Below are positions 32,695-43,343 of a DNA stretch of 64,000 nt, piece after piece. The stretch lies in assembly GCA_023525975.1 (NCBI GenBank), contig CM042039.1:18010501-18074500 (forward strand). The letters run 5' to 3'. The position numbers were made by a program, and so were the translations under genes. The notes below the pieces were generated by a model, which saw nothing but the letters and a program-made list of their open reading frames with translations, ran no database searches and had not been told where the DNA came from. The stretch is from Smallanthus sonchifolius (Eukaryota; Streptophyta; Magnoliopsida; Asterales; Asteraceae). Every line of letters starts with the position of its first letter. Position 1 is the first letter of the stretch.

Positions 32695-34899
32695 TATATA
32701 TATATATATATGGGAATGATCATAAGAAAACTCCTTCTTGAGGAGAAAACTAAAATACTCCACCATTTAAGGGTATACTTGTCATTTAACCTTCTCTATT
32801 AAATCAAGCATGTATTCTACCAAAAACATCTGATCCTGATCACTGTTCTTCTTCTACCATTCAAACTTTTCAAATCGACAATCTGAACAAAGATTTTGAA
32901 GATCGATTCCATATTTCTCGTTATAGTCGTTAATAGATGTGATAAGAAGCTTAATTTCAACCATTCATCATGATTATTGAAGGTATTTCTCATGATTAGT
33001 TCTTCCTTATTCATGCGTGGTTTTACTGATTTTTAACAACTTTTGTGTTTTTTTGTTAAATCGATTATAGATGGCTTTATCTGAGAGTTCTACAATTAAT
33101 ATTGCAAATAATACTATAGAAATTGTCGAAGTCGGTCATTCTAGGTCAGAATTTGAAATTAATTAAGGAAAAGAGCATAATATTATAGATCAGAATGCAC
33201 AAACGAGTTCATCTGGTGATATTGCTTCAAATTCTGACAATGCTATTGATTCTCCTTTGAAATTTGTTGGTGTCGAGCAATAAGGTAAAATCTGATTATC
33301 AATACTACGTATATGTAATATAGGGCTAGATATGTTTAATATACTTGAAATTAACATATTTTTGTTTGTGAGTACTACATATATTCTATTGATTCTCCTT
33401 TGAAATTAAAATATTTTGTTTCTGACAATTCTATTGATTCTCCTTTGAAGTTTGTTGGTGTCGAGCAATAAGGTAAAATATGATTCTCAATACTACATAT
33501 ATGTAATATAGGGCTAGAGATGTTTAATATACTTGAAATTAACATTTTTTTGTTTATGAGTACTAAATGTATTTTTATATGTTATTTCCATGCTGTATAT
33601 TATTGTTTATGTCAACAGATTACATATATGTTGTATAGGAGGATACTACATATGTGGAATATTACTGAAGTGTACATCCTTGAAGATATTATAAAATTGT
33701 TTTATTTTGAGTTGGAAATCAAATTGCAATTGATGTATTATTAGAAAATGATATTAGAACTGTCACCAAACATGTGAGAGATATGATTTGAGTATAATAT
33801 TTGGTAGAAATTAAGAGGTAGCATGTGTGAATTTTGATTTCTGTAACTACTTTCTGAACAAACCCCTAGGGTAATTTAATAATCCTGAAAGGAAGTTTAG
33901 GGGAAAAATGATTGATGTACATAGTCATAACTGAAGTCCTGTTGCACTATGAATAAAAGGATCATTTAGTCATTAGTCATTTACTTTGACTTATTTAGTC
34001 AAGATTTGCTTGATGTTAGCTCCTAGTAGTCTTTTTTTTGCACATTACTTAACAAACTAAATTTATATCTTTATCTTTTTTTGTTGCACTAATATCTAGT
34101 GAAATATCTCGGTAGCAACTAAAATATTCCAAGTTATAAAGAATCAACATCTACTGCTTTGTGTGCTCTTAATTGACAACTCTTTAGTAATGGAGGTTTG
34201 TGCAGCTGGTTGCGGGTTTTTATCAATATTTGTCAATTGCATCGGGTGATCATCTTTTTATTTTGTTTCTTCTGTCAAGACTCTTCCAATATTTATGGAA
34301 AAACTTGTTCCACCATGGGCTACAGTTCTAATATATGTAACACTAATTCTGCATTTGCTAAGCCACTGAGGAAAATAAGAAGTCAATGAGGAAAAACTTG
34401 TTCCACCATATAGATTATTGTTTATTTCAACCTATTACATATATGTAGTATAGGATGATCCTATATATATATATATATATGTAATATCACTTAAATGTAC
34501 ATCTTTATAGATATTATAACATTGTTTTATTATTGTTTATACATAGAAATTTTCTGCATTTGTTGAGCTAATGAGGAAAATAAGAAGTCACGTATTTGAA
34601 AAATTCCTAAACGAGCCAAATTATAACAAGAAATATGTTGTGACAGGCGACCTTATTGGACAATAAGTATTATAACAAAGGTTGTGGCACGTACCGACGA
34701 CTAACTGGTCCAGGTGAAAAGGTTATATAGAATCGAAAGAAAAATCCAACGTTATGTCGTTAATGTAAAAAATATCTGTACAATGTTGATTCACCTAACT
34801 GCAAGAAGATAAATGGCGTTGTTATTGACCCTGCTGCTAATGCTTCTGTTGTCCCTTCTTTTGGCCTTGTTGTTGGTTTATGATTCAAGAATTGCAAAT

Positions 34900-37450
34900 A
34901 GTCAAACTCATCTCTTCGTTTGTAATATCATTTGTTAAGGGATATTACATATATGTAGTATGACATAATAAATATATGTAGTATGCTATTGTAAATATAT
35001 GTTTTATTAAATAATATTGTGTATCAGATGCATTTATGATTTTATTATAATGAAGCATTTTCTGCTTAATCCATATACTTTAAACATTAATACTACATAT
35101 ATATACTATAGTATTTGCATACAATTTAAACATAACATTTATACTACATGTATGCAAATATAGAGTTTACATTCACTTTAACCTTATACATTTATACTAC
35201 ATATATACAGTATAGAGTTTACATACACTTTAACATCATATATTTATCCTACATATATGTAGTACAAAATTTACATACATGTAATTCTACATACATAAAT
35301 ATGTGTACAACACATAAGAGTAAAATACATATTTCAGATAATAATCATCAACAACACACAAAAGTACCATAATATTCATAACCGTATTGTTTTAACACAT
35401 CGGCTTCCCAACAAATAAGATGCAAACGTGTACATATCCTACTCAAATAGCCAAAATGTCAAGGTTTTAACACATCAATATAAAACGTAACAAAACAATA
35501 CAAGAATTACAGAAAACAGAAGCCTATGTTTAATTTCCACAAAATTCTTCAAGTTACTTTGGACCAATATCCTTGAGGTCACATATATGCTCTTCTCCCA
35601 TGGTAGAGGATTTCTTCAACATTTCTTCCTTCGACACATTTTCACATTCACTTGATTCTTTTAAAATTTGTTTCATTTCATTTGTCTCTTTCAACATCTT
35701 TTTGGTTTATTTTGCTTCATCCAACACCTTTTGCTTGAAGAAATTGCAACAACATTTAGTTTACCATCTTTTAAGAGACTCATATATGTAGTCACCTAAA
35801 CATACGCAGTAACATTAACATCACTATCTTTAACTATACAACATATACGTAGTATAACCTTGGTTTTAAAAATCGCGCTTACTCGCGCTTAACTCGCAAC
35901 TCTACCTAGGGCGATGACCCTAGCGAGTCATGTAACCCAACTCGAGCAACGTACAAAACTCGCAAAAAAATCGCATTTTTTTGAAAAAAACTCGCACTGA
36001 GTGGCTCGATTCTTGTACAGGGGCTGTTTTTGTGCTTCAAAGTGTTATACATTTAGCTAAAAAGGTTATACATGTAAATAATTTATACATTAAATCATAT
36101 ATAAACCTTATTTATGGCTATATTTTGGGTAGGGGATGCTAAAAACCAATGGGATATATAAAAAAATTTCTATAAGCACCTTGCGCTTTGCGTACGAAAA
36201 TCGGTCCGCTTTTGCGATTTGCGCTTTGCGCTTCGGATTTAGACCTTGTCGCTTCAGTGCGCTTCTCGCTTTTTAAAACCAAGAGTATAACGAACCATAT
36301 GTACCAACATTAAGTTTATCATCTTTTATAAGACTACATATATGGAGTATATTTAAACATACACATTAACATTATTATCTTCAAATACATATATGTAGTA
36401 TAGCTACATATCTATATATGTAATATACCAAAACATCAAGGGATCCACGAGACTGTATATATGTAGTATATCTAAACCAAAACATTAGTAATACAACACA
36501 GCATATATATGTAGCATAATCAAACATACGAGTAATCATTAACATTTGTATGTTCAACAAATAACATATATGCACTGTAACCAAACATGATACATTATTG
36601 CAATATAACATCAGCTCTACATACTTTTATTAAACTACACATATGTAATACACCTAATCTTATGTAGTAATATAAACATTTTGGATATTCAAATATACTT
36701 CATATATGCAATATAAATACAAATGTAGAAACGTAAGTAATAACATTAGTAATGCAACGCTGCATAAATGTAGAGTAATCAACATATGAATAATCATTAA
36801 CATTGTATGTTAAGCATACTACGTATATGCATTATAACCATACATACTACAGTATTACAGTATAACGTCAATACTACATACTTTTGTGCAGCATACTACG
36901 TATATGCAATATAACCATACATGATACATTATTGCAGTATAACGTCAATACTACATACTACATATATACAGTAGAACCATACAGAAGTGCTATAGTATTA
37001 TCAACACAACTGAACATTAATGTCCTTAAATGTGATGCATATATGTATTTATTATACCTAAAGAGATGATCTAACGTCCTCAACACACTTTTCAGATGCA
37101 CTACGTATATGCAGTATAAACAAACGTTTTCAGATACATTTACATTACTATGTTTATATGCATATATGTAGTATAACTAAATACATGTAAGAACATGAAC
37201 ATTAATATCCTTAAAGATATTACATATGTGTAGTATACCTATACAAATGCTCCAACATTATCATCACAATTTTTAGATACACTATATATATGCAATATAA
37301 ATAAACACATGTTACATGATATTACTATGTTCAAACATACTCCACATGTGCAGTATAACTAAACATAAACATTTACATTAACATTACTATGTTCAGAACT
37401 ACATATACGCATTATAACTAAAAAAATATACCTAAACTACTAACAATGTA
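34900..37450. repeat. Region saturated with ACATATATGTAGTAT-type palindromes
   Basis: Words such as CTACATATATGTAGTAT and TACATATATGCAGTATAA recur every 50-80 bp with variable spacers, often followed by AACATTA. Spacing is irregular, so it is not a simple tandem array. No gene is supported in this stretch; a reading frame at 35,573-35,791 has no recognised domain. Confidence 0.75.
35859..36283. mobile_element. hAT-type MITE, 425 bp
   Basis: Terminal inverted repeats are CTTGGTTTTAAAAA and its complement, and AGTATAAC is duplicated at 35,851-35,858 and 36,284-36,291. The interior has CGCGCTT/GCGCTT-rich arms that would fold as a long imperfect hairpin. It is inserted in the palindrome-rich part of the third TA-bounded element. 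Confidence 0.9.
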
Positions 37451-37820
37451 TGATACTACATATGCATATTGTACATAAACTTCATCGATAATGAATGTAA
37501 AAGCGTGTAATGTTCTTCGAGGCTATGTCATTATTAAAAATAAAACAGAGAGTATGGACGCGATATGCATGTAATACACCTAATCGACATTGATAATGTG
37601 TAAATGGAACGATTACGAGCGTTTACCTGCTAGTGTTCTTCAGTATTTCGCTTGATTTGACGAATTTGATGATCGAACAACGATTTTCCAAAACCCTGAA
37701 TTCTGCGTGATAATCGTCAAATAGGGAGATGACGAACGATTTTGCAAGTTTGAGTAAGACAGAGGAAATGAGAGATTGTAAAATGTATACTTCCATTTTT
37801 ACACTCCCTTCTTTAAAATA
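36969..37820. repeat. Segmental duplication, copy 1
   Basis: This 852-bp segment recurs in the same orientation at 38,300-39,163 with high identity. It starts CAGTAGAACCATACAGAAG and ends CACTCCCTTCTTTAAAATA. Copy 1 lies within the right part of the third TA-bounded element. Confidence 0.92.
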
Positions 37821-37967
37821 CTCTTTTTTTTTTCTTTTTTCCCTTCCTTTTTTTTCAGCCCTTAGATCATATTATTGATCTAAGATTAACGGCCTTAATT
37901 TAGTTCTCTAGTTTTCTCATGAAGATTAGTTTCTCATGAACCTAACCCTATATATATATATATATAT

Positions 37968-39579
37968 GAGGGTTAGGCTACAAAGGGACAAAACCATAGA
38001 AAGTGTAGATAGAATTCTGAGCATAACACGTATCCAAGAAGTAAAAAAGAGGAAAAGGGCAATTGAGTCAAAACACAACATCACTTGAATCAGTAATGCA
38101 CATGCAAGTCACATGTCATTCCCCCCCCCATTTTCTAAACGTCCATAACTTTTTTATACGCCGTTATATTTTTAAAAAATATTTTTCATAAAATTGAGCC
38201 TTTTTTTATCTTTCCAACGAGTATTGTATTGCTATATAAAAAAATAAAAAAATATAATGGATAGTTTATGAGGTATACACAATGATCCGGTTCATGTTGC
38301 AGTAGAACCATACAGAAGTGCTATAGTATTATCAACACAACTGAACATTAATGACCTTAAATGTGATGCATATACGTATTTATTATACCTAAACAGATGA
38401 TCTAACGTCCTCAACACACTTTTCAGATGCACTACGTATATGCACTATAAACAAACGTTTTTAGATACATTTACATTACTATGTTTATATGCATATATGT
38501 AGTATAACTAAATACATATAAGAACATGAACATTAATATCCTTAAAGATGTTACAAATGTGTAGTATACCTATACAAATGCTCCAACATTATCATCACAA
38601 TTTTTAGATACACTATATATATGAAATATAAATAAACACATGTTGTTACATGATATTACTATGTTCAAACATACTCCACATGTGCAGTATAACTAAACAT
38701 AAACATTTACATTAACATTACTATGTTCAGAACTACATATACGCATTATAACTAAAAAAATATACCTAAACTACTAACAATGTATGATACTACATATGCA
38801 TATTGTACATAAACTTCATCGATAATGAATGTAAAATCATGTAATGTTCTTCGAGGCTGTCATTATTAAAAATAAAACGGAGAGTATGGACGCGATATGC
38901 ATGTAATACACCTAATCGACATTGATAATGTGTAAATGGAACGATTACGAGCGTTTACCTGCTAGTGTTCTTCAGTATTTCGCTTGATTTCGTAGACGAT
39001 TTGACGAATTTGATGATCGAACAACGATTTTTCAAAACCCTGGATTCTGTGTGATAATCGCCAAATAGGGAGATGACGAACGATTTTGCAAGTTTGAGTA
39101 AGGCAGAGGAAATGAGAGATTGTAAAATGAATACTTCCATTTTTACACTCCCTTCTTTAAAATATGTGGTTGAGTAATAAAAAATGTTTAATATTACATT
39201 CATAATCTTATATGGTTGAGTAAAATTAGTTTTTTTAGTGGTTTTCTCTGGAACCCTCCCATATATATATATATATATAGCAATACCATACTCGTTGGAA
39301 TGATAAAAAAACGCTCGATTTTATGGTAAGATTTTTTAAAAAAAATAATGATGTAAAAAAAAGTTATGAACGTTTAAAAAAAATTGAGAAAATGGCATGT
39401 GACTTGCATGTGCACTTTTTTGGCTTGGCTCTTCCCTTTATACCCTTCCTAATGACTTTCAGCTTGCTACTATTTACAAAAATGTCACCGCGTGCATCTC
39501 AACCACAAATCACAAAAATCTTGTGGCTGAGATTCCTTCATACACTTTCTAGAGTTTTGATCCTTTCTAGTGGAACCTC

Positions 39580-39582
<3 letters not shown>
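37968..39582. mobile_element. TA-bounded element split by an inner insertion
   Basis: Outer arms pair: left GAGGGTTAGGCTAC, CATAGAAAGTGTA; right in complement GTAGAGGTTCCACTAG, CTAGAAAGTGTA. The inner arms pair too (AAACGTCCATAACTTTTT at 38,140 with its complement near 39,360). Between about 38,250 and 39,270 lies an inner unit. It contains duplication copy 2 and ends GGTTTTCTCTGGAACCCTCC beside TATATA, the same terminus as the element at 23,693. Its left terminus is not recognisable. Confidence 0.75.
38300..39163. repeat. Segmental duplication, copy 2
   Basis: Same orientation and order as copy 1 at 36,969-37,820. It has small differences, including about 12 extra bases near 38,985 (TCGTAGACGATT context) and a few extra bases near 38,640. 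The copies are close enough that the duplication is recent relative to the decay of the host elements. Confidence 0.92.

Positions 39583-39652
<70 letters not shown>
39583..39652. repeat. (TA)n microsatellite, about 70 bp
   Basis: The longest TA tract in the window. It forms the right border of the chain of TA-bounded elements that began at 2,944. Confidence 0.97.
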
Positions 39653-39654
<2 letters not shown>

Positions 39655-39689
39655 CGTGAATATCCGGGACATTAAGGAATATCCAGAAA

Positions 39690-39875
39690 GGCATTTTGGA
39701 AATCGGTTATTTACTTCACGAGCAAGGTCTCTGGTTCTCTATTGATTCTCTCCCAGTTGGTTATTAGCGGCATCCCGAAAACGTCCGAAAAGGAATCTAT
39801 TGATTCTCTCCCAATTGGTTGGACCGTAGGTGCGATTATTTACTTCACGGGCGAGGTCTCTGGTTCAAGTCCCTA
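39690..39875 (+). other. Plastid DNA insertion: 3' part of trnI-GAU, rearranged
   Basis: The stretch 39,790-39,875 (TCTATTGATTCTCTCCC, AATTGGTTGGACCGTAGG, TTTACTTCACGGGCGAGG, TCTCTGGTTCAAGTCC) matches, as I remember it, the end of the plastid trnI-GAU intron and its 3' exon. The match ends within the T-arm. A more diverged partial copy in altered order precedes it (39,705-39,770: TTTACTTCACGAGCAAGG, then TCTATTGATTCTCTCCC). It is nuclear plastid DNA, not a working tRNA gene: the 5' exon and the acceptor stem are absent. Confidence 0.8.
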
Positions 39876-40061
39876 ATTCGGAACTTAATTTGAAAGCCAT
39901 ATTTCGACCCGGACGTTTTAATGGAGTATTGAAAAATCCAAACATCTTAGAGATAGATAGAGAGGTAGGAATTTCTCGAACGAAATATTGCGAGAACACA
40001 CATAACAAAACTAATCATTCACTTTTTCAATCTTAAAAAGTTTTTAAATATAAGAAAAGAG

Positions 40062-40065
40062 TTAA
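40062..40065. other. TTAA at left end of the TIR element
   Basis: TTAA lies directly outside TTACACAGATGG and is mirrored by TTAA at 50,273-50,276. It could be a 4-bp target duplication or, being its own complement, part of the inverted repeat. Confidence 0.5.
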
Positions 40066-40238
40066 TTACACAGATGGCCCCTGTGGTTTGCCCAAATTAT
40101 GGTTTTGGCCCCTGGGATTGCTAAACTACAACTTTGGCCCAATAGTTTGCACGAAAGTAACACATATGGCCCCTGAAGTGGATGTCAGTTAAGTTTTTCA
40201 GTTAAGTGTATGTGAAATGACTAAAATACCCTTCATCT

Positions 40239-42234
40239 TGTAACATCCCAAATAATGACAAGACAAATAGAAAAGGGAAATAAAGTGGGCTTAGCCAAAA
40301 TTTCGGCCCATGGGCCGAAAAGAAAAGGGGGAAACCCCATTACAAAACAGCAGCTTCAACCCAAACCCCTCTCATTTCATCTTCCTGCGCAAGAATACTA
40401 GAGAGAGAGAGAGAGAGCGATCGGCTTGTGAAGAAAACCGCAAGGAGAAGACTCAAGGGCTCGGGAATCATCCGACTCCACCATTTCAACGCATAGCAAC
40501 AGAAATCGGGCCTGTTGAGGTAAGCATCGCCTCTGATTATGAGTCTTTGCATGTCTCGGGTTTAAATCAAATAAAGATACGATTTTTGCATACGAAACTT
40601 GAAACAAATCACGTATTTGAACTCAAGAACGATAAAGGAAGGTGTTTAACGTAAAATGCTCAAGGTTTAATCGATTGGAAATAAGTTGGCTGGAGCAAGG
40701 TTCTGGTCAGGGAAGATGCAGACCCATGACTCGAAACTATAGTTTCGATACATACAGACCCGTCGAAACTACTCTAGTTTCGATAGTCATGTTTGACTCG
40801 AAACTATCTAGTTTCGATAGCAGCCAATGACTCGAAACTACCATAGTTTCGATAGGAACTCAGGACTCGAAACTACCTAGTTTCGAGTGTCACCTTGAAC
40901 CTAAACTAAGATTTTTCATAAGTTAATGACTCGAAACTATCTAGTTTCGATAGCAGCCAATGACTCGAAACTACCTAGTTTCGAGTGTAAGACCATAGCT
41001 CGAAACTACCATAGTTTCGATGCGACCCACCTCCCGAAACTACTGAGTTCAAGAATAGTAATGTCTAGTGTCATTTAGGAGCCCTACCTTATATGTATGA
41101 CTTTATTATACAGATTGTGGGTGACCTTAGTGACGTTTCGAAACCAGCTATTATACTTCAGGGACCCGCCTATCAGGTGAGTTCTATGTGCCCCCTTCTA
41201 TGTTATGTGCAAATGTTTTCAAATGTTTTGGGGCTGAGATGTATACATTAAATGAATAAATGTTATGAATGCCAATGTGATACTTATATATATATGAATG
41301 TTAATATGATCATACGTAAAATAATGATGAACAAGAATGAAACAAATGTATACAAAGAATGAATGAACGAACGACATAACGAAAAAAGAAGAAAATCTTG
41401 CTTTATATTTTATATATTGCTTGTTACGAATGCATGTAAATGTATGGACGCTTCGATGATAACGGCTACTTCGGTAGACGGACGACCACCTGACTATTAT
41501 GCAGCTAGAAAAGGAAGTCTAGAAAGGTAGACTAAATAAAGGCCACTACGGTGGAGTAAGACGCTAAATCAATATTCGGCTGCATAATTAGTTCAAGTGG
41601 GAAACGGATGCCTTAGGGCAGACGGGCGAATATGACGGACTACGACGGTAGTACGGTTAAGACGGACGGCCGAAGGTTTGCCGGACGGTATAGCATAACA
41701 GATGGCCGAAGGTTTGCCGGATGTTGTGGAGGACGGACTACGACGGTAGGACGGGCGTATTGTCTTCGTGACTTACGCATAAATGAATGTTGGCTGATCA
41801 CTCTTATGAGTACGACCAATAAATGTTAATGAAAGTAAAGGTGAATGCATATTTATGTGCTCACATACGAATGATAAAAGAAAGCAAAGGATATGTAAAT
41901 GTGTATTTATATTTATATATTTATACGTAAGTATTTATAAATGAATAATGTTCATACCTAAATGTTTTTAACTAGAACTCACCAGCGTTAGCTGACTTTT
42001 AGTATACATTTCAGGTAACAAAGGAAAGGCTCGTGCGAAGGCGTGAAGGCTGCCCGACACAAGACTGACATCCCACTTTTGTTTGTTAAGAATATGTTAT
42101 GTTTTTATTTGTAAAGACTTCCGCTGTTATGATTATGTAATTGAATGATGGATGTTTCAATTTAAGTTCAGTATTTATGACTATGTTTATGAGTAAATCC
42201 AACAAGTGAGGTCACCCGGGAAAGGGGCCTTACA
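40239..42234 (+). repeat. Gypsy-2 5' LTR
   Basis: It opens TGTAACATCCCAAATAATG and closes GGAAAGGGGCCTTACA. Features in order: a GA microsatellite near 40,400, the hairpin array (40,728-41,046), the block TATCAGGTGAGTTCTATG at 41,171, repeated GACGGAC and GGCCGAAGGTTTGCCGGA words (41,475-41,750), and CATTTCAGGTAAC at 42,007. The GTGAGT and TTTCAG blocks fit splice sites for an 838-base leader intron (41,177-42,014), which is a prediction. The frames of 62-114 codons here are short leader ORFs without recognised domains. Confidence 0.96.
40728..41046 (+). repeat. Hairpin array in the gypsy-2 5' LTR
   Basis: About nine copies of the inverted motif ACTCGAAACTA facing TAGTTTCGA, separated by 0-4 bases, recur with irregular 10-40-base spacers. 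Typical units are CTCGAAACTATCTAGTTTCG and CTCGAAACTACCTAGTTTCG. Each would fold as a hairpin in RNA or form a small cruciform in DNA. The identical array is in the 3' LTR at 47,688-48,006. Confidence 0.92.
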
Positions 42235-42589
42235 AGTTGGTATCAGAGCAATAGTTTGAGAGATTCAGACATCCCTAAATGTCTGGACTCAAGCTGATAA
42301 TGGGACCAACGCACGGATGTCAGTCTGGGTAGCCGACGCCAACGCCAGTGCAGTAAGTAAGTCATAAAGTTAATGCCTATAGTTAGGGATAGATACCTTA
42401 ACTTAGAACGCTTAGATGTCAATGTCACTACTGATGTGAAGAGTTTCGAACCCGAAAAGCAAAGCAAATTATTAATCACAAACCGGTCACTGTAATTAAG
42501 AATTTACCTTGCTCGTACTGTTCTAAACTATGATCTGAAGGAATGACATTGATGTATACCTTTTTACTCAACAGGAAATCTAGAAAACT
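42235..42589 (+). promoter_or_regulatory. Gypsy-2 primer-binding site and gag leader
   Basis: TTGGTATCAGAGCA begins three bases after the LTR (core 42,238-42,249), complementary to the 3' end of initiator methionine tRNA. The remaining 340 bases up to the gag ATG are untranslated leader, where packaging signals would lie; no individual signal is identifiable. Confidence 0.92.
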
Positions 42590-43336
42590 ATGGCTCGTAA
42601 AAGAGGAACTGGACGCCGAGGCGGTCGCACTGGCCGAGTCGGTAGACCGCCATTGAACCAAAGATATGAGGAAGAGGAGAGTGTGCACGTGGAACACACT
42701 GAGAGCGTGCATGAAACAAATGTAACCCCACCAGCTGAGGGCAATGAAGGATCTCTACGACTGGAACCCGAAGTTAGAGATGCTATTGCCCGTGAGGTCA
42801 TACTAACTCTGAAGAAAGTACTGCCTGATCTGTTATCTGAGGCACTAAAGAAGAGCAAAGAGGAGGAGGAAAACAACCATGAGGAGAAAGTTTATGATAG
42901 TGATGGGGATGAAGTGACAGTGAGACTGAACACCCATGGGTGTACCTACAAAGGATTTAAGGACGGTGATCCGCCCAAATTTGATGGAAACAAGGATTCG
43001 GTGGCTACGTTTGAATGGATCGAGAGGATGAATGGGGTAATCAACATAAGCGAATGCCGACCTGACCAGGCTGTAAAATATGTGGCTCACTCTTTCACCA
43101 ACGAGGCACTAAGTTGGTGGAGGACTATCCAAAGAACTAAATCGCCAAACGCTCTCAAAAGAATGACTTGGGAAGATCTGAAAAAGTTGATAATCCAGAA
43201 GTTCTGCCCACAGAACGAGATTGATCGAGTGGAAAACGAGTTTCTAAATTTCAAGGCTGGCAACAAGACTCATCGCCAGTACACTTCAAGATTTAATGAG
43301 CTAGCTCAACTGGTACCCCCACCTGGTAGAGACTGA
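42590..43336 (+). pseudogene. gag: Gypsy-2 gag, one frameshift
   Basis: Gag forms the particle that packages element RNA. The protein starts MARKRGTGRRGGRTGR, a basic N-terminus, followed by an acidic stretch and the retrotransposon capsid region (KFDGNKDSVATFEWIERM, EALSWWRTIQ, FNELAQLV). The frame is lost at a run of five C at 43,316-43,320 and stops at 43,336 after 248 residues. The expected downstream capsid sequence and zinc knuckles continue in the frame of the next entry, which uses the +1 register. One extra C explains the break. The rest of the element is nearly pristine, so this may be a new mutation, a sequencing error in a homopolymer, or less likely a recoding site. Confidence 0.9.
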
Positions 43337-43343
43337 GGAGCGG

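Larger units (their letters stand above)
32712..37948. mobile_element. Third large TA-bounded element, degenerate
   Basis: The left end is GGGAATGATCATAAGAAAAC; the right, in complement, is GGGTTAGGTTCATGAG and then AAGATTA-like arms with GAGAAAACTAGAG, both beside TA tracts. The interior holds eroded gene-like pieces (33,070-33,290, MALSESSTINIANNT, stopped after about 30 residues) that I cannot identify. It also has many ACATATATGTAGTAT words between about 34,900 and 37,450, and a hAT MITE. The final 850 bp are duplicated in the next element. Confidence 0.6.

Noticed and set aside
39323..39745. 140-codon frame running through the TA tract
   Set aside because: The middle is an alternating Ile-Tyr stretch from (TA)n; no gene is implied.
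39840..39876. Possible functional tRNA-Ile gene
   Set aside because: Only the T-arm part of the plastid 3' exon is present; the 5' exon and acceptor stem are missing.
40310..40654. 114-codon frame in the gypsy-2 LTR as a gene
   Set aside because: It is identical in both LTRs because they are near-identical copies, has no domain, and lies in the untranslated leader; at most it is an upstream ORF.
40728..41046. Regular repeats with spacers resembling a CRISPR array
   Set aside because: Repeat units are palindromic and variable, spacers are irregular and short, there are no cas genes, and the array lies in a plant LTR that is duplicated at 47,688.
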